Shown piece after piece: positions 1 to 7,403 of a DNA stretch of 64,000 nucleotides. Below the pieces are notes generated by a model, which had not been told where the DNA came from, made no database searches, and was given only the letters and a program-made list of their open reading frames with translations. Both the position numbers and the translations under genes were made by a program. The stretch's first letter is position 1. The number at the start of each line of letters is the position of its first letter. The stretch is from Flavobacteriaceae bacterium (GTDB lineage: Bacteria; Bacteroidota; Bacteroidia; Flavobacteriales; Flavobacteriaceae): positions 248,001-312,000 of the forward strand of contig CANFNV010000001.1 in NCBI GenBank assembly GCA_947448525.1. Direction: 5' to 3'.

Positions 1-929
1 CCTTTTACAACAAAATCTGTCATCTCAGCTGGAATTAAAAGCGTATCACCGGTTTTATACTTATAGACATCTTCTTTATAAATCAATTCAAAATCACCTT
101 CAACACACATGAAAACTGAAAACGATTGCTTGTTTTTATTACATATCCTTTCTCCGTCAAGAGGAATAAAATTAGTAGTAAAATAAGGGCAATCAATCAT
201 TAAATTAGCTTCATTTTCAACTTTAAAATAGTTTTTTTTAGCATCAACTACATTATAATTAATGGCATCCAAAGCTAAATCTACATGAAGTTCACGTGTA
301 TTTCCATGAGCATCTTCTCTATCAAAATCATAAATTCTATAGGTGATGTCAGATGTTTGTTGAATTTCGGCAATAACAGTTCCTGATCCAATAGCGTGAA
401 CGGTACCAGTTTCTATAAAGAAAACATCTCCTTTTTTCACCTTTTTTACATCCAAAATATCAATAATGGTTTTATTATTAAGTGATTTCAAATATTCCTC
501 CGGCGAAGACTTTTCTTTAAAACCAACTATTAATCTTGCATCAATATCGGCTTGCATTACATACCACATTTCGGTTTTACCAAAAGAATTATGACGATTT
601 TTTGCTAATTGATCATTGGGATGGACTTGTATGGATAAATCTTCCCTGGCATCCAAATATTTAAAAAGTAATGGGAATTTTTTACCAAATTGCTTGTAAA
701 CTTTGGTGCCTAAAACTGATTCAGGAAACTCATTTATCAATTCATTTAATGATTTTCCTTCAAAAAATCCGTTTGCAATTATACTAACATCATTCTCAAC
801 GGAAGAAATTTCCCAACTTTCACCAGTAATATCTGATATAATTGGTTTATTTAAATAAGTTTTTAATTTTGTTCCTCCCCAAATTTTATCTTTAAGAATG
901 GGTTGAAATTGCAATGGATAGATTTTCAT
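1..929 (-). CDS. manA: Mannose-6-phosphate isomerase, class I (3' end outside window)
   Basis: Interconverts fructose-6-phosphate and mannose-6-phosphate in the cytoplasm, the entry to GDP-mannose for surface polysaccharides. The frame opens with ATG at 929 and stays open to the window edge, giving 309 residues, so only a short C-terminal piece should be missing for the roughly 320-residue bacterial short form. Zinc-site motifs are visible: QVHPND, the Glu of KTEMWYV and the His of GTVHAIG; the N-terminus reads LKDKIWGG, typical of the family. It follows bcp after 41 bases on the same strand, so it probably is the last gene of an idi-queD-bcp-manA transcript. Family assignment is firm; the link to the capsule clusters here is inference. 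Confidence 0.93.
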   Translation of the reverse strand, partial: MKIYPLQFQPILKDKIWGGTKLKTYLNKPIISDITGESWEISSVENDVSIIANGFFEGKSLNELINEFPESVLGTKVYKQFGKKFPLLFKYLDAREDLSIQVHPNDQLAKNRHNSFGKTEMWYVMQADIDARLIVGFKEKSSPEEYLKSLNNKTIIDILDVKKVKKGDVFFIETGTVHAIGSGTVIAEIQQTSDITYRIYDFDREDAHGNTRELHVDLALDAINYNVVDAKKNYFKVENEANLMIDCPYFTTNFIPLDGERICNKNKQSFSVFMCVEGDFELIYKEDVYKYKTGDTLLIPAEMTDFVVK

Positions 930-970
930 TTGAAAGAATTAAAGTACAAAGTTGATAAATTTTATAGATA

Positions 971-1426
971 CTATTTTGTTAATTCCTTCAAAATTTTCAA
1001 TGCTTTATCTACGTGTATTTTACCTTGCATACTATTAAAAACAAATAGAATAACTCCATTATTATCAATAACAAAAGTTTGACGACCTGGAATAAACAAA
1101 AAATCATTTTCTACTCCAAAAAGTTTTCGAAGTTTTTTATCGGTATCCGAAAGTAAAATGAAGGGCAGATTGAATTTAGTTTTAAACTTTATGTGTGATT
1201 GAACAGAATCCGCACTAATACCAATGACTTCTGCGTCTAAATCTCTAAATTTCTGATAATTATCTCTAAAGCCACATGCTTGAGTAGTACAACCTGGAGT
1301 ATCATCTTTTGGATAAAAATAAATTATAAGGGGTTGTTTTCCAATATAATTTTGACTTTCAAAAATGGTTCCGTTGGTATCTTTTGCTTTAAAATTGGGA
1401 AGGGTATCCCCTACTTTTAGTGCCAT
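971..1426 (-). CDS. bcp: Thiol peroxidase, BCP/PrxQ-type peroxiredoxin
   Basis: Reduces hydrogen peroxide and organic hydroperoxides using thioredoxin as electron donor, in the cytoplasm (no signal peptide). The 151 residues match the family length. The motif YPKDDTPGCTTQAC holds the peroxidatic Cys46 and, five residues on, the resolving Cys51, the arrangement of atypical 2-Cys PrxQ enzymes. ATG at 1426 is chosen because MALKVGDTLP is the usual family start. It lies one base after the queD stop, so the two are surely co-transcribed. Confidence 0.95.
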   Translation of the reverse strand: MALKVGDTLPNFKAKDTNGTIFESQNYIGKQPLIIYFYPKDDTPGCTTQACGFRDNYQKFRDLDAEVIGISADSVQSHIKFKTKFNLPFILLSDTDKKLRKLFGVENDFLFIPGRQTFVIDNNGVILFVFNSMQGKIHVDKALKILKELTK

Positions 1427-1427
1427 T

Positions 1428-1838
1428 TTAATTTCCTTTGTAGGTTACAAAATTGCGAGGTGTCTCATATAGTACAACTTCCAAGTCTTTATTAGAATCA
1501 ATAAATTTTCGAAGTTTATTCCAAATTACTACTGCTATATTTTCGGCTGTTGGATTTAAATTTGCAAAATCAGAAACATCAAGATTTAAATTTTTATGAT
1601 CGAAAGCATTTTCTACATGTTCTTTAATCAAATCAGAAAGTACTTTTACATCTACAACAAAGCCAGTTTCTTGGTCAATTTCGCCAGTAACAGAAACAAT
1701 TAATTCATAATTATGCCCGTGAAAATTAGGATTATTACATTTTCCAAAAACTGAATTATTTTGCTCCATAGTCCAATCTTTCCGAAATAATCTGTGAGCT
1801 GCATTGAAATGAGCTTTTCTTGATACGGTAACTTTCAT
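1428..1838 (-). CDS. queD: 6-carboxytetrahydropterin synthase / 6-pyruvoyl-tetrahydropterin synthase family
   Basis: Converts dihydroneopterin triphosphate to a tetrahydropterin; in bacteria normally the second step of queuosine (7-deazaguanine) biosynthesis. The 136 residues show the zinc ligands His15 (FNAAHRL) and His40/His42 (FHGHNY), the catalytic Cys34 in FGKCNNPN, and a C-terminal Glu in LYETPRNF. The NNPNxHGHNY form of the motif is shared with pyruvoyl-type enzymes, so the exact product is not certain from sequence. No other queuosine gene is in the window. Gap to idi upstream is 64 bases; bcp follows after 1 base. Confidence 0.87.
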   Translation of the reverse strand: MKVTVSRKAHFNAAHRLFRKDWTMEQNNSVFGKCNNPNFHGHNYELIVSVTGEIDQETGFVVDVKVLSDLIKEHVENAFDHKNLNLDVSDFANLNPTAENIAVVIWNKLRKFIDSNKDLEVVLYETPRNFVTYKGN

Positions 1839-1902
1839 AATAATTTTTGATTGTTGATTAACAATATTCGATTTTTGAAGTATTCTGATATTTTTTTTTA
1901 TT

Positions 1903-2430
1903 CTAAATCTTGTGGTCTTCGAGATAATGGTAAAACTCGTCGAATATTATTCTAAACCAAACAGTATAAACAGATGGATTTACCCTCATATCATCTTTAA
2001 TTGCTTCGATAGACATCCATTTCCAACTTTCAACTTCATCGCTATTAATTTGGGGTTTTTCATTAGAATATCCAATCATTACATGGTCGAGTTCGTGCTC
2101 AGTTAAACCATTATCAAATGGTGCTTTATAAATAAAATGAAACAATTCTTTGAGTTCGGTTATAAAGCCCATTTCTTCAAATAAACGGCGTTTCCCAGCT
2201 TCCAAATTCGTTTCGCCTGCACGCTGATGACTGCAGCACGTATTGGTCCATAATAAAGGGGAATGGTACTTGTGGTGCGCACGTTGTTGCAGCATTACTT
2301 CATTTTTATCATTGAGAACAAATACAGAAAACGCACGATGCAAAACGGCTTTTTCATGAGCTTCGAGTTTATTCATTAAGCCAATTGGCTCATCTTTTTC
2401 GTTAACTAATATTACTTGTTCTTCTTTCAT
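1903..2430 (-). CDS. idi: Isopentenyl-diphosphate delta-isomerase, type I
   Basis: Isomerises IPP to DMAPP for isoprenoid synthesis (menaquinone, carotenoids, undecaprenyl phosphate). The 175-residue Nudix-fold protein carries the metal ligands His25 and His31, the catalytic Cys66 with His68 in NTCCSH, the Nudix-like stretch AGETNLEAGKRRLFEEMGF, and the Glu111-His-Glu113 of EHELDH that binds metal and acts in proton transfer. Start ATG at 2430. It is the first gene of a minus-strand run with queD, bcp and manA. Confidence 0.95.
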   Translation of the reverse strand: MKEEQVILVNEKDEPIGLMNKLEAHEKAVLHRAFSVFVLNDKNEVMLQQRAHHKYHSPLLWTNTCCSHQRAGETNLEAGKRRLFEEMGFITELKELFHFIYKAPFDNGLTEHELDHVMIGYSNEKPQINSDEVESWKWMSIEAIKDDMRVNPSVYTVWFRIIFDEFYHYLEDHKI

Positions 2431-2447
2431 AAATAGTATAAGATGGT

Positions 2448-2455
2448 CAAAAATA
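2448..2455 (-). promoter_or_regulatory. -7-type promoter element upstream of idi
   Basis: The minus strand reads TATTTTTG, matching the Bacteroidota -7 consensus TAnnTTTG, 18 bases before the idi start codon. I see no TTG -33 box at 17-23 bases, so this is a half match only. Confidence 0.35.
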
Positions 2456-2545
2456 CAAAAAAAGAATTGGGAACGAATAAAATTAAAGAATCAACGTCCG
2501 TTAAACTTTCCTTAAAACAATTTAGATTGTATAGAATATGACGTT

Positions 2546-2572
2546 TTGCATGGAATATCTGTTGTAAATTTG
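2546..2572 (+). promoter_or_regulatory. Probable promoter of msrBA (TTG-N16-TAAATTTG)
   Basis: A TAAATTTG -7 element at 2565-2572 follows a TTG at 2546-2548 with a 16-base spacer, one base below the usual 17-23 range for Flavobacterium. The start codon lies 22 bases downstream, a normal short leader. Confidence 0.5.
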
Positions 2573-2594
2573 TACTTTAATTTAAAGGTATATT

Positions 2595-3710
2595 ATGCGA
2601 ATTTCAAAATCTCTTTTAAATCTTTTGGTATTTTTGCCACTATTCGCTTTGAACGCATGTGGTCAATCATCAAATAAACAAAAATCAACAACAAAAACTG
2701 TTACTATGGAAAATGTTATTTCAAAACCTGAAAATCCTTACTATTCAAATACTGAAACTAAAAAATTAGATATTTCAGATGCGGAATGGAAAAAAGTATT
2801 GTCTCCAGACTTATATGCAGTTGCAAGAGAAGCCAATACGGAAAGAGCTTTTACAGGTACCATGTGGAATTCAGAAACTAAAGGAACCTATTATTGTGCG
2901 ACTTGTGGCTATAAATTATTCAAATCCAACCAAAAATTCACAAGCAGTTGTGGTTGGCCAAGTTTCTTCGAACAAGACAACAAAAAAAGCATCACATTTA
3001 AAGAAGATAATTCTTATGGAATGAAACGCACAGAAGCACTTTGCGGTCGATGTAATAGCCATTTAGGACATTTATTTGAGGACGGACCAGAACCTACTGG
3101 AAAAAGATATTGTATGAATGCAATATCTTTAGATTTTGTTCCAGATGGGGTAACTCCTAATAAATCAAAGGGAAATCTTGAAACTATTGTTCTTGGCGGT
3201 GGATGCTACTGGTGCGTTGAAGCAGTTTATGAAAATCTAGAGGGGGTGACAAAAGTAATTTCAGGGTTTTCCGGAGGAACTGTTATCAATCCTAGTTATG
3301 AGGAGGTTTGTACTGGAAAAACTGGTGCTGCAGAAGTGGTTGAAATTACTTACGACAATAAAATAACCAATTTAGACGAAATATTTCAAGTATTTTTTAC
3401 TGTACATGATCCAACAACTTTAAACAGACAAGGTGCAGATATAGGAACACAATACCGTTCGGTAATTTTCTTTAAAAATGAAGAGCAAAAAAAAGCAGCC
3501 GAGAACTTAATTAACGAATTAAATTCTAAAAATATTTATCCTACTAAAGTTGTAACTACTTTAGAACCATTGAAAGCATTTTATCCCGCAGCAGATTACC
3601 ACCAAAATTATTATGAAAATAATAAAGAACAAGGGTATTGTAAAATGGTAATTCAACCAAAAATTGAAAAATTTGAAAAGGTATTTAAAGACCGATTGAA
3701 AAAGAAATAA
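2595..3710 (+). CDS. msrBA: Lipoprotein methionine sulfoxide reductase, MsrB-MsrA fusion
   Basis: Repairs oxidised methionine in envelope proteins; MsrB acts on the R and MsrA on the S sulfoxide. The 371 residues begin with a lipoprotein signal (lipobox LNAC, Cys22). The MsrB domain spans about 57-184 with zinc ligands Cys101, Cys104, Cys150 and Cys153 and catalytic Cys173 (RYCMN). MsrA follows from about 196 with catalytic Cys204 in GGGCYWC and a C-terminal resolving Cys in QGYCK. The domain order is the reverse of PilB-type MsrA-MsrB. Lipidation places it in the periplasm (inference); residues after Cys22 (GQSSN) do not look like an acidic surface-export signal. It stands alone between divergent idi and a convergent flavoprotein gene. 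Confidence 0.94.
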   Translation: MRISKSLLNLLVFLPLFALNACGQSSNKQKSTTKTVTMENVISKPENPYYSNTETKKLDISDAEWKKVLSPDLYAVAREANTERAFTGTMWNSETKGTYYCATCGYKLFKSNQKFTSSCGWPSFFEQDNKKSITFKEDNSYGMKRTEALCGRCNSHLGHLFEDGPEPTGKRYCMNAISLDFVPDGVTPNKSKGNLETIVLGGGCYWCVEAVYENLEGVTKVISGFSGGTVINPSYEEVCTGKTGAAEVVEITYDNKITNLDEIFQVFFTVHDPTTLNRQGADIGTQYRSVIFFKNEEQKKAAENLINELNSKNIYPTKVVTTLEPLKAFYPAADYHQNYYENNKEQGYCKMVIQPKIEKFEKVFKDRLKKK

Positions 3711-3752
3711 CTAGTAATTCCGTTAAAAATCATTCATTAAATTATGCGTTTT

Positions 3753-5318
3753 TTATTGTTTTTTTAATACCTCAGCGATTTTTAATGCACATTTTTCACC
3801 ATCAATTGCTGCCGAAATAATTCCACCTGCATAACCTGCTCCTTCGCCACAAGGATAAAGTCCTTTTATTTGAACATGTTCCAAAGATTCATTATCTCTA
3901 GGAATTCTAACGGGTGATGAAGTTCTACTTTCTGGCGCATGTAGAATGGCTTCGTTAGTATGGTAACCTCGCATTGATTTTCCAAATTCTAAAAAACCTT
4001 CTCTCACAATTTGAGTCAAAAATCCTGGAAAAACTTGTCCTAATTCTACAGAAGTTGTTCCAGGTACGTAAGAAGTTTTTGGAATATCTATTGAAATTTT
4101 ATTTTGAGTAAAATCGACCATTCGTTGAGCGGGAACTTTTTGGGTCTGTCCAGCTAAATGCCAAGCTTTTTGTTCTATTGATTTTTGAAATTCCAATCCG
4201 GCAAGTGCACCAAATTTTGCAAAAGGTTTGAAATCTTCTAGTTTTAATTCCACTACAATTCCAGAATTCGCTGTGCCTTGATCTCTTTTTGATGGCGACC
4301 AACCATTAGTTACTACTTCCCCCGGACTTGTAGCGCAGGGAGCAATTACACCACCCGGGCACATGCAAAACGAATACATTCCGCGACCATTTATCTGTTT
4401 TACAATTGAATAGGGCGATGGAGGTAAAAATTCACCACGAAAATCACAGGAATACTGAATTTTATCAATTAATTCTTGTGGATGCTCTGCACGAACTCCT
4501 AAAGCAAAGGGCTTTACCTCAATAAAAATCTTTTTTTTGTCTAACAATTCAAAAATATCCCTTGCAGAATGTCCTGTGGCAAGAATGACTTTATTTGCGG
4601 CAATTGTATCACCCGATTGAGTTGTAATTCCTTGAATTTCATTATTTTTAATAATTAAATCAATAACCCTAGTTTCAAATAAAACTTGTCCGCCGTATTC
4701 GATAATTTTTTCTCGAATATCTTGTATAATGTTAGGTAATTTATTGGTTCCAATATGCGGATGAGCTTCAATTAATATATCTTCGGAAGCACCAAAAGCG
4801 ACTAATAATCTTAAAATTCTATCTACATCTCCACGCTTTTTTGAACGAGTATATAATTTTCCGTCAGAATAGGTTCCGGCGCCTCCTTCACCAAAACAAT
4901 AATTGGAATCTTGGTTTACAATATGGTCGACATTTATAGCTTTTAAATCTCTCCGACGACCTCGGATATCTTTTCCGCGTTCGATCACAATCGGTTTTAA
5001 ACCTGATTCTATCAATTGTAATGCTGCAAAAAGTCCTGCAGGACCAGCACCAACAACAATAACTTCTTGTGAATTGGAAACATTTTTATATTCTGGAAGA
5101 CCAATGCTTTGTGGAATAAAAACTTCACCCACAAAATACACATCGGCTTTTAAATTAAATTTTATAGCTTTTTGACGCGCATCAATAGAACGTTTCAAAA
5201 CTACTACCTTTTGAATTTCATCAACAGAAGTGTTGAATAACTTGGCAACATGTTCATTAAGAAATGATTGATTGTAAGCAACTTCTGGAGAAACTTGAGT
5301 TTGAATTTCGCGAGGCAT
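3753..5318 (-). CDS. FAD-dependent dehydrogenase of the COG2509 family
   Basis: A 521-residue cytoplasmic flavoprotein of unknown substrate. An approximately 80-residue N-terminal domain precedes the dinucleotide-binding loop GAGPAG (90-95), with the FAD-ribose Glu at 113 (VIERG). The run FGEGGAGTYSDGKL (142-155) and the C-terminal LYPCGEGAGYAGGI are hallmarks of the COG2509 group, in which the last motif contacts FAD. No membrane segment is visible. The gene lies 21 bases after the TlpA-like gene on the same strand, so co-transcription is possible, though a functional link is only a guess. Confidence 0.85.
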   Translation of the reverse strand: MPREIQTQVSPEVAYNQSFLNEHVAKLFNTSVDEIQKVVVLKRSIDARQKAIKFNLKADVYFVGEVFIPQSIGLPEYKNVSNSQEVIVVGAGPAGLFAALQLIESGLKPIVIERGKDIRGRRRDLKAINVDHIVNQDSNYCFGEGGAGTYSDGKLYTRSKKRGDVDRILRLLVAFGASEDILIEAHPHIGTNKLPNIIQDIREKIIEYGGQVLFETRVIDLIIKNNEIQGITTQSGDTIAANKVILATGHSARDIFELLDKKKIFIEVKPFALGVRAEHPQELIDKIQYSCDFRGEFLPPSPYSIVKQINGRGMYSFCMCPGGVIAPCATSPGEVVTNGWSPSKRDQGTANSGIVVELKLEDFKPFAKFGALAGLEFQKSIEQKAWHLAGQTQKVPAQRMVDFTQNKISIDIPKTSYVPGTTSVELGQVFPGFLTQIVREGFLEFGKSMRGYHTNEAILHAPESRTSSPVRIPRDNESLEHVQIKGLYPCGEGAGYAGGIISAAIDGEKCALKIAEVLKKQ

Positions 5319-5339
5319 TTATAATTGATTTGTAAAATC

Positions 5340-6857
5340 TTATTTTGTTTTGTATTCTTTCTCCATTACATTGATAACATTTTCTATCTGCTCAGTGCCG
5401 ATTCGCTTTGCTTTAATAACTCTATTTTTATCTAAAACATAAATTACAGGAGTAGAATAAACATCATATTTTACAACCACATTATTATAGTGCGCTCCAT
5501 CATAAACATTTATCCAATCATTAAGCTTGTGTTCATCAATATATTTAAGGTATTTATCACCTTCATGCAAGGTGTAAACACTATATACTTTTACGTCTTT
5601 ATTTTCTTTTTTGAGTTTATTATACAATTCTATTAATTTCGGAATTTCTTTCTGACAATGTCCGCAATCTACATCCCAAAAAACTAATATTATAAAATCA
5701 GCAGTTATAGAATTTAAATGGCAAAACATTTTATTCAGCTGATTTACATTGGCATAAAACACTTTAGTGACTTCCTCACTAGTTTTTGCAGTTCCAAAAC
5801 CCATTTTTTTCATTACTTCATAATCAGAAGCTTTTATCATGGATAAATCTGGGGCAACAGCACCAACCAAAAGTGGTCTTAATGACTCAGCTCTTTTAAT
5901 GATTTTAGAAATTACATCTTCATCGTTGTATATTCCTGTAGCTTTACCGGTTTTAAAATATTTATCTATAATATGAACAAAAACTTTATCAAACCCCATT
6001 ATATTATTAGTTTCATAAGAATAGGTTAAATGGGCAAGCATTAATTTGTAAAACAAACTATTGGGTTTAGTTTTATCTAATATTTTATCAACTTCAACAC
6101 AAACTGAATCTGGATGTGTAACAACGACTGACTCAAAATATCTTTTTAATTTAGGAAATAAAAATGGGTTTCGCATTGTTGTATCGTCTTTAAAATCAAT
6201 ATTTTCCCAATAATGATTCTTATAATACTTATAAACAGCCAAACTATCTGGTCGTCCATTGGAAGCTTTAGGGATGTCTTTCAATAATTTTTCCATTTTA
6301 ATATTTAGTACATCGCCTATATAGGTGCCTTTGTTTTTTTCAAAAAATCCTTCCTCATAAACACGAACTTTATCATCTAATTGTTTTTGCTTATCATTTA
6401 AAAGAAGTGTGTCTTTTTTAGTTAAGATTTTTATACTGCTTTTATAATCAGTAAATTCTTTATTTTGTTGATTAATAAACTTTATGTAATCAAAAAAATC
6501 ATTTTCTCTTTTTGAATTTACGGCAGTCAATCCATCAATATTGGCAACACCTAAATCGTTTTTAAGTTCTAAATTTTGTGTTTCATCATCAATAAAAAAA
6601 TCAAAATAAACCGATTTTTGCTGACTAATTAAAGAATAAATTCCTTTATCTAATTTGCCTTTGCCTTTAAAAATTATTTTTCCATTTTTGATCTGGGTAC
6701 AAGTGTCTTTAACGTAGTTTTTATCTAATTGATAATAGGTAAGAAATGCAATGGTATCATTACAGTTTTTCAGATTGATTTTAATTTCATATCCCGACTG
6801 TGAAGTTGCATAGAATGTTGAAAAACAAAAAACAAAAGTTAATATAAATTTATTCAT
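5340..6857 (-). CDS. Secreted TlpA-like thioredoxin with DUF4369/DUF5106-type N-terminus
   Basis: Probably a periplasmic disulfide oxidoreductase. Residues 1-20 form a signal peptide ending ATSQ. The first half resembles the DUF4369 and DUF5106 regions that often precede thioredoxin domains in Bacteroidota; the C-terminal thioredoxin fold starts around 375 with the redox motif CGHC (398-401, in FWDVDCGHCQKE) and has the cis-proline STP (471-473). At 505 residues it is a usual length for this group. The target proteins cannot be read from the sequence. It is upstream of the COG2509 gene and divergent from a small conserved gene. Confidence 0.84.
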   Translation of the reverse strand: MNKFILTFVFCFSTFYATSQSGYEIKINLKNCNDTIAFLTYYQLDKNYVKDTCTQIKNGKIIFKGKGKLDKGIYSLISQQKSVYFDFFIDDETQNLELKNDLGVANIDGLTAVNSKRENDFFDYIKFINQQNKEFTDYKSSIKILTKKDTLLLNDKQKQLDDKVRVYEEGFFEKNKGTYIGDVLNIKMEKLLKDIPKASNGRPDSLAVYKYYKNHYWENIDFKDDTTMRNPFLFPKLKRYFESVVVTHPDSVCVEVDKILDKTKPNSLFYKLMLAHLTYSYETNNIMGFDKVFVHIIDKYFKTGKATGIYNDEDVISKIIKRAESLRPLLVGAVAPDLSMIKASDYEVMKKMGFGTAKTSEEVTKVFYANVNQLNKMFCHLNSITADFIILVFWDVDCGHCQKEIPKLIELYNKLKKENKDVKVYSVYTLHEGDKYLKYIDEHKLNDWINVYDGAHYNNVVVKYDVYSTPVIYVLDKNRVIKAKRIGTEQIENVINVMEKEYKTK

Positions 6858-6989
6858 AAATAGTAAAGTTATTTGTTAGCGTATTTTAAAAAATTCTCTT
6901 TTTATGTAAAGTGATTTTGCCACATAATCTAGTTGTAAACGGCAATTAAATAGACCATTTTTAATAATTCTTATAAAATATTCTTTGGT

Positions 6990-6997
6990 CAAAAATA
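6990..6997 (-). promoter_or_regulatory. Possible -7 element for the TlpA-like gene
   Basis: Minus strand TATTTTTG fits TAnnTTTG but lies about 130 bases before the start codon and has no TTG box at the expected spacing, so it is weak. Confidence 0.25.
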
Positions 6998-7060
6998 GTG
7001 TATTTTTGAAAAATAAAACTTAAATTTTTTATAAAAAGTTAATAAAATAATTAACAAGTT

Positions 7061-7068
7061 TATCTTTG
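7061..7068 (+). promoter_or_regulatory. -7 promoter element of the 78-residue gene
   Basis: TATCTTTG matches TAnnTTTG, 32 bases before the ATG at 7101. The upstream region at the -33 position is AT-rich without an exact TTG. Confidence 0.45.
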
Positions 7069-7100
7069 AAAGAAATTAAAATATTATTCTCAAATTTATT

Positions 7101-7337
7101 ATGAGACAAATTAAGTTAATCTGGGATTTTAAAGGACAAATGGCTGCAAAAATTGCTGAACATCACGAAAATCATTTGAAAGAATACATTGCCATTGAAA
7201 AATTTCCAATCAATATTACAGGATTTGAAATTATTAGTAATGTGCATGCCATTGCCTTTATGGTAGTAACCGATGAAAACATGATTCCAGTTCGAGATAA
7301 TTTGAAACCCCATCGAGGGGAACTTTATATTATATAA
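7101..7337 (+). CDS. Small conserved-looking protein of unknown function
   Basis: A 78-residue soluble protein (MRQIKLIWDFKG start) without signal peptide or membrane segment. I do not recognise a domain with certainty. It looks real: it has its own -7 element, a strong terminator just downstream, and a protein-like composition with an alpha/beta pattern (His-rich helix AEHHENH followed by beta-prone segments), unlike the shadow frame on the other strand. It stands alone between divergent and convergent neighbours. The histidine-rich helix could bind metal, but nothing further supports that. Confidence 0.75.
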   Translation: MRQIKLIWDFKGQMAAKIAEHHENHLKEYIAIEKFPINITGFEIISNVHAIAFMVVTDENMIPVRDNLKPHRGELYII

Positions 7338-7342
7338 TATAA

Positions 7343-7386
7343 AAAAGTCCTAAAGTGAATATATAGATAATCAATTTAGGACTTTT
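7343..7386. terminator. Bidirectional intrinsic terminator
   Basis: AAAAGTCCTAAA (7343-7354) and TTTAGGACTTTT (7375-7386) form a perfect 12-bp stem with A and T tracts at its base on both strands, placed between the ends of the small plus-strand gene and recQ. Confidence 0.9.
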
Positions 7387-7403
7387 ACCTTTTAGACTTT
7401 CAA

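Noticed and set aside
1850..1865. Inverted repeat ATTGTT-GATT-AACAAT just upstream of queD
   Set aside because: Only six base pairs of AT-rich stem and no T run; not enough for a riboswitch or terminator, and no preQ1-like motif was seen.
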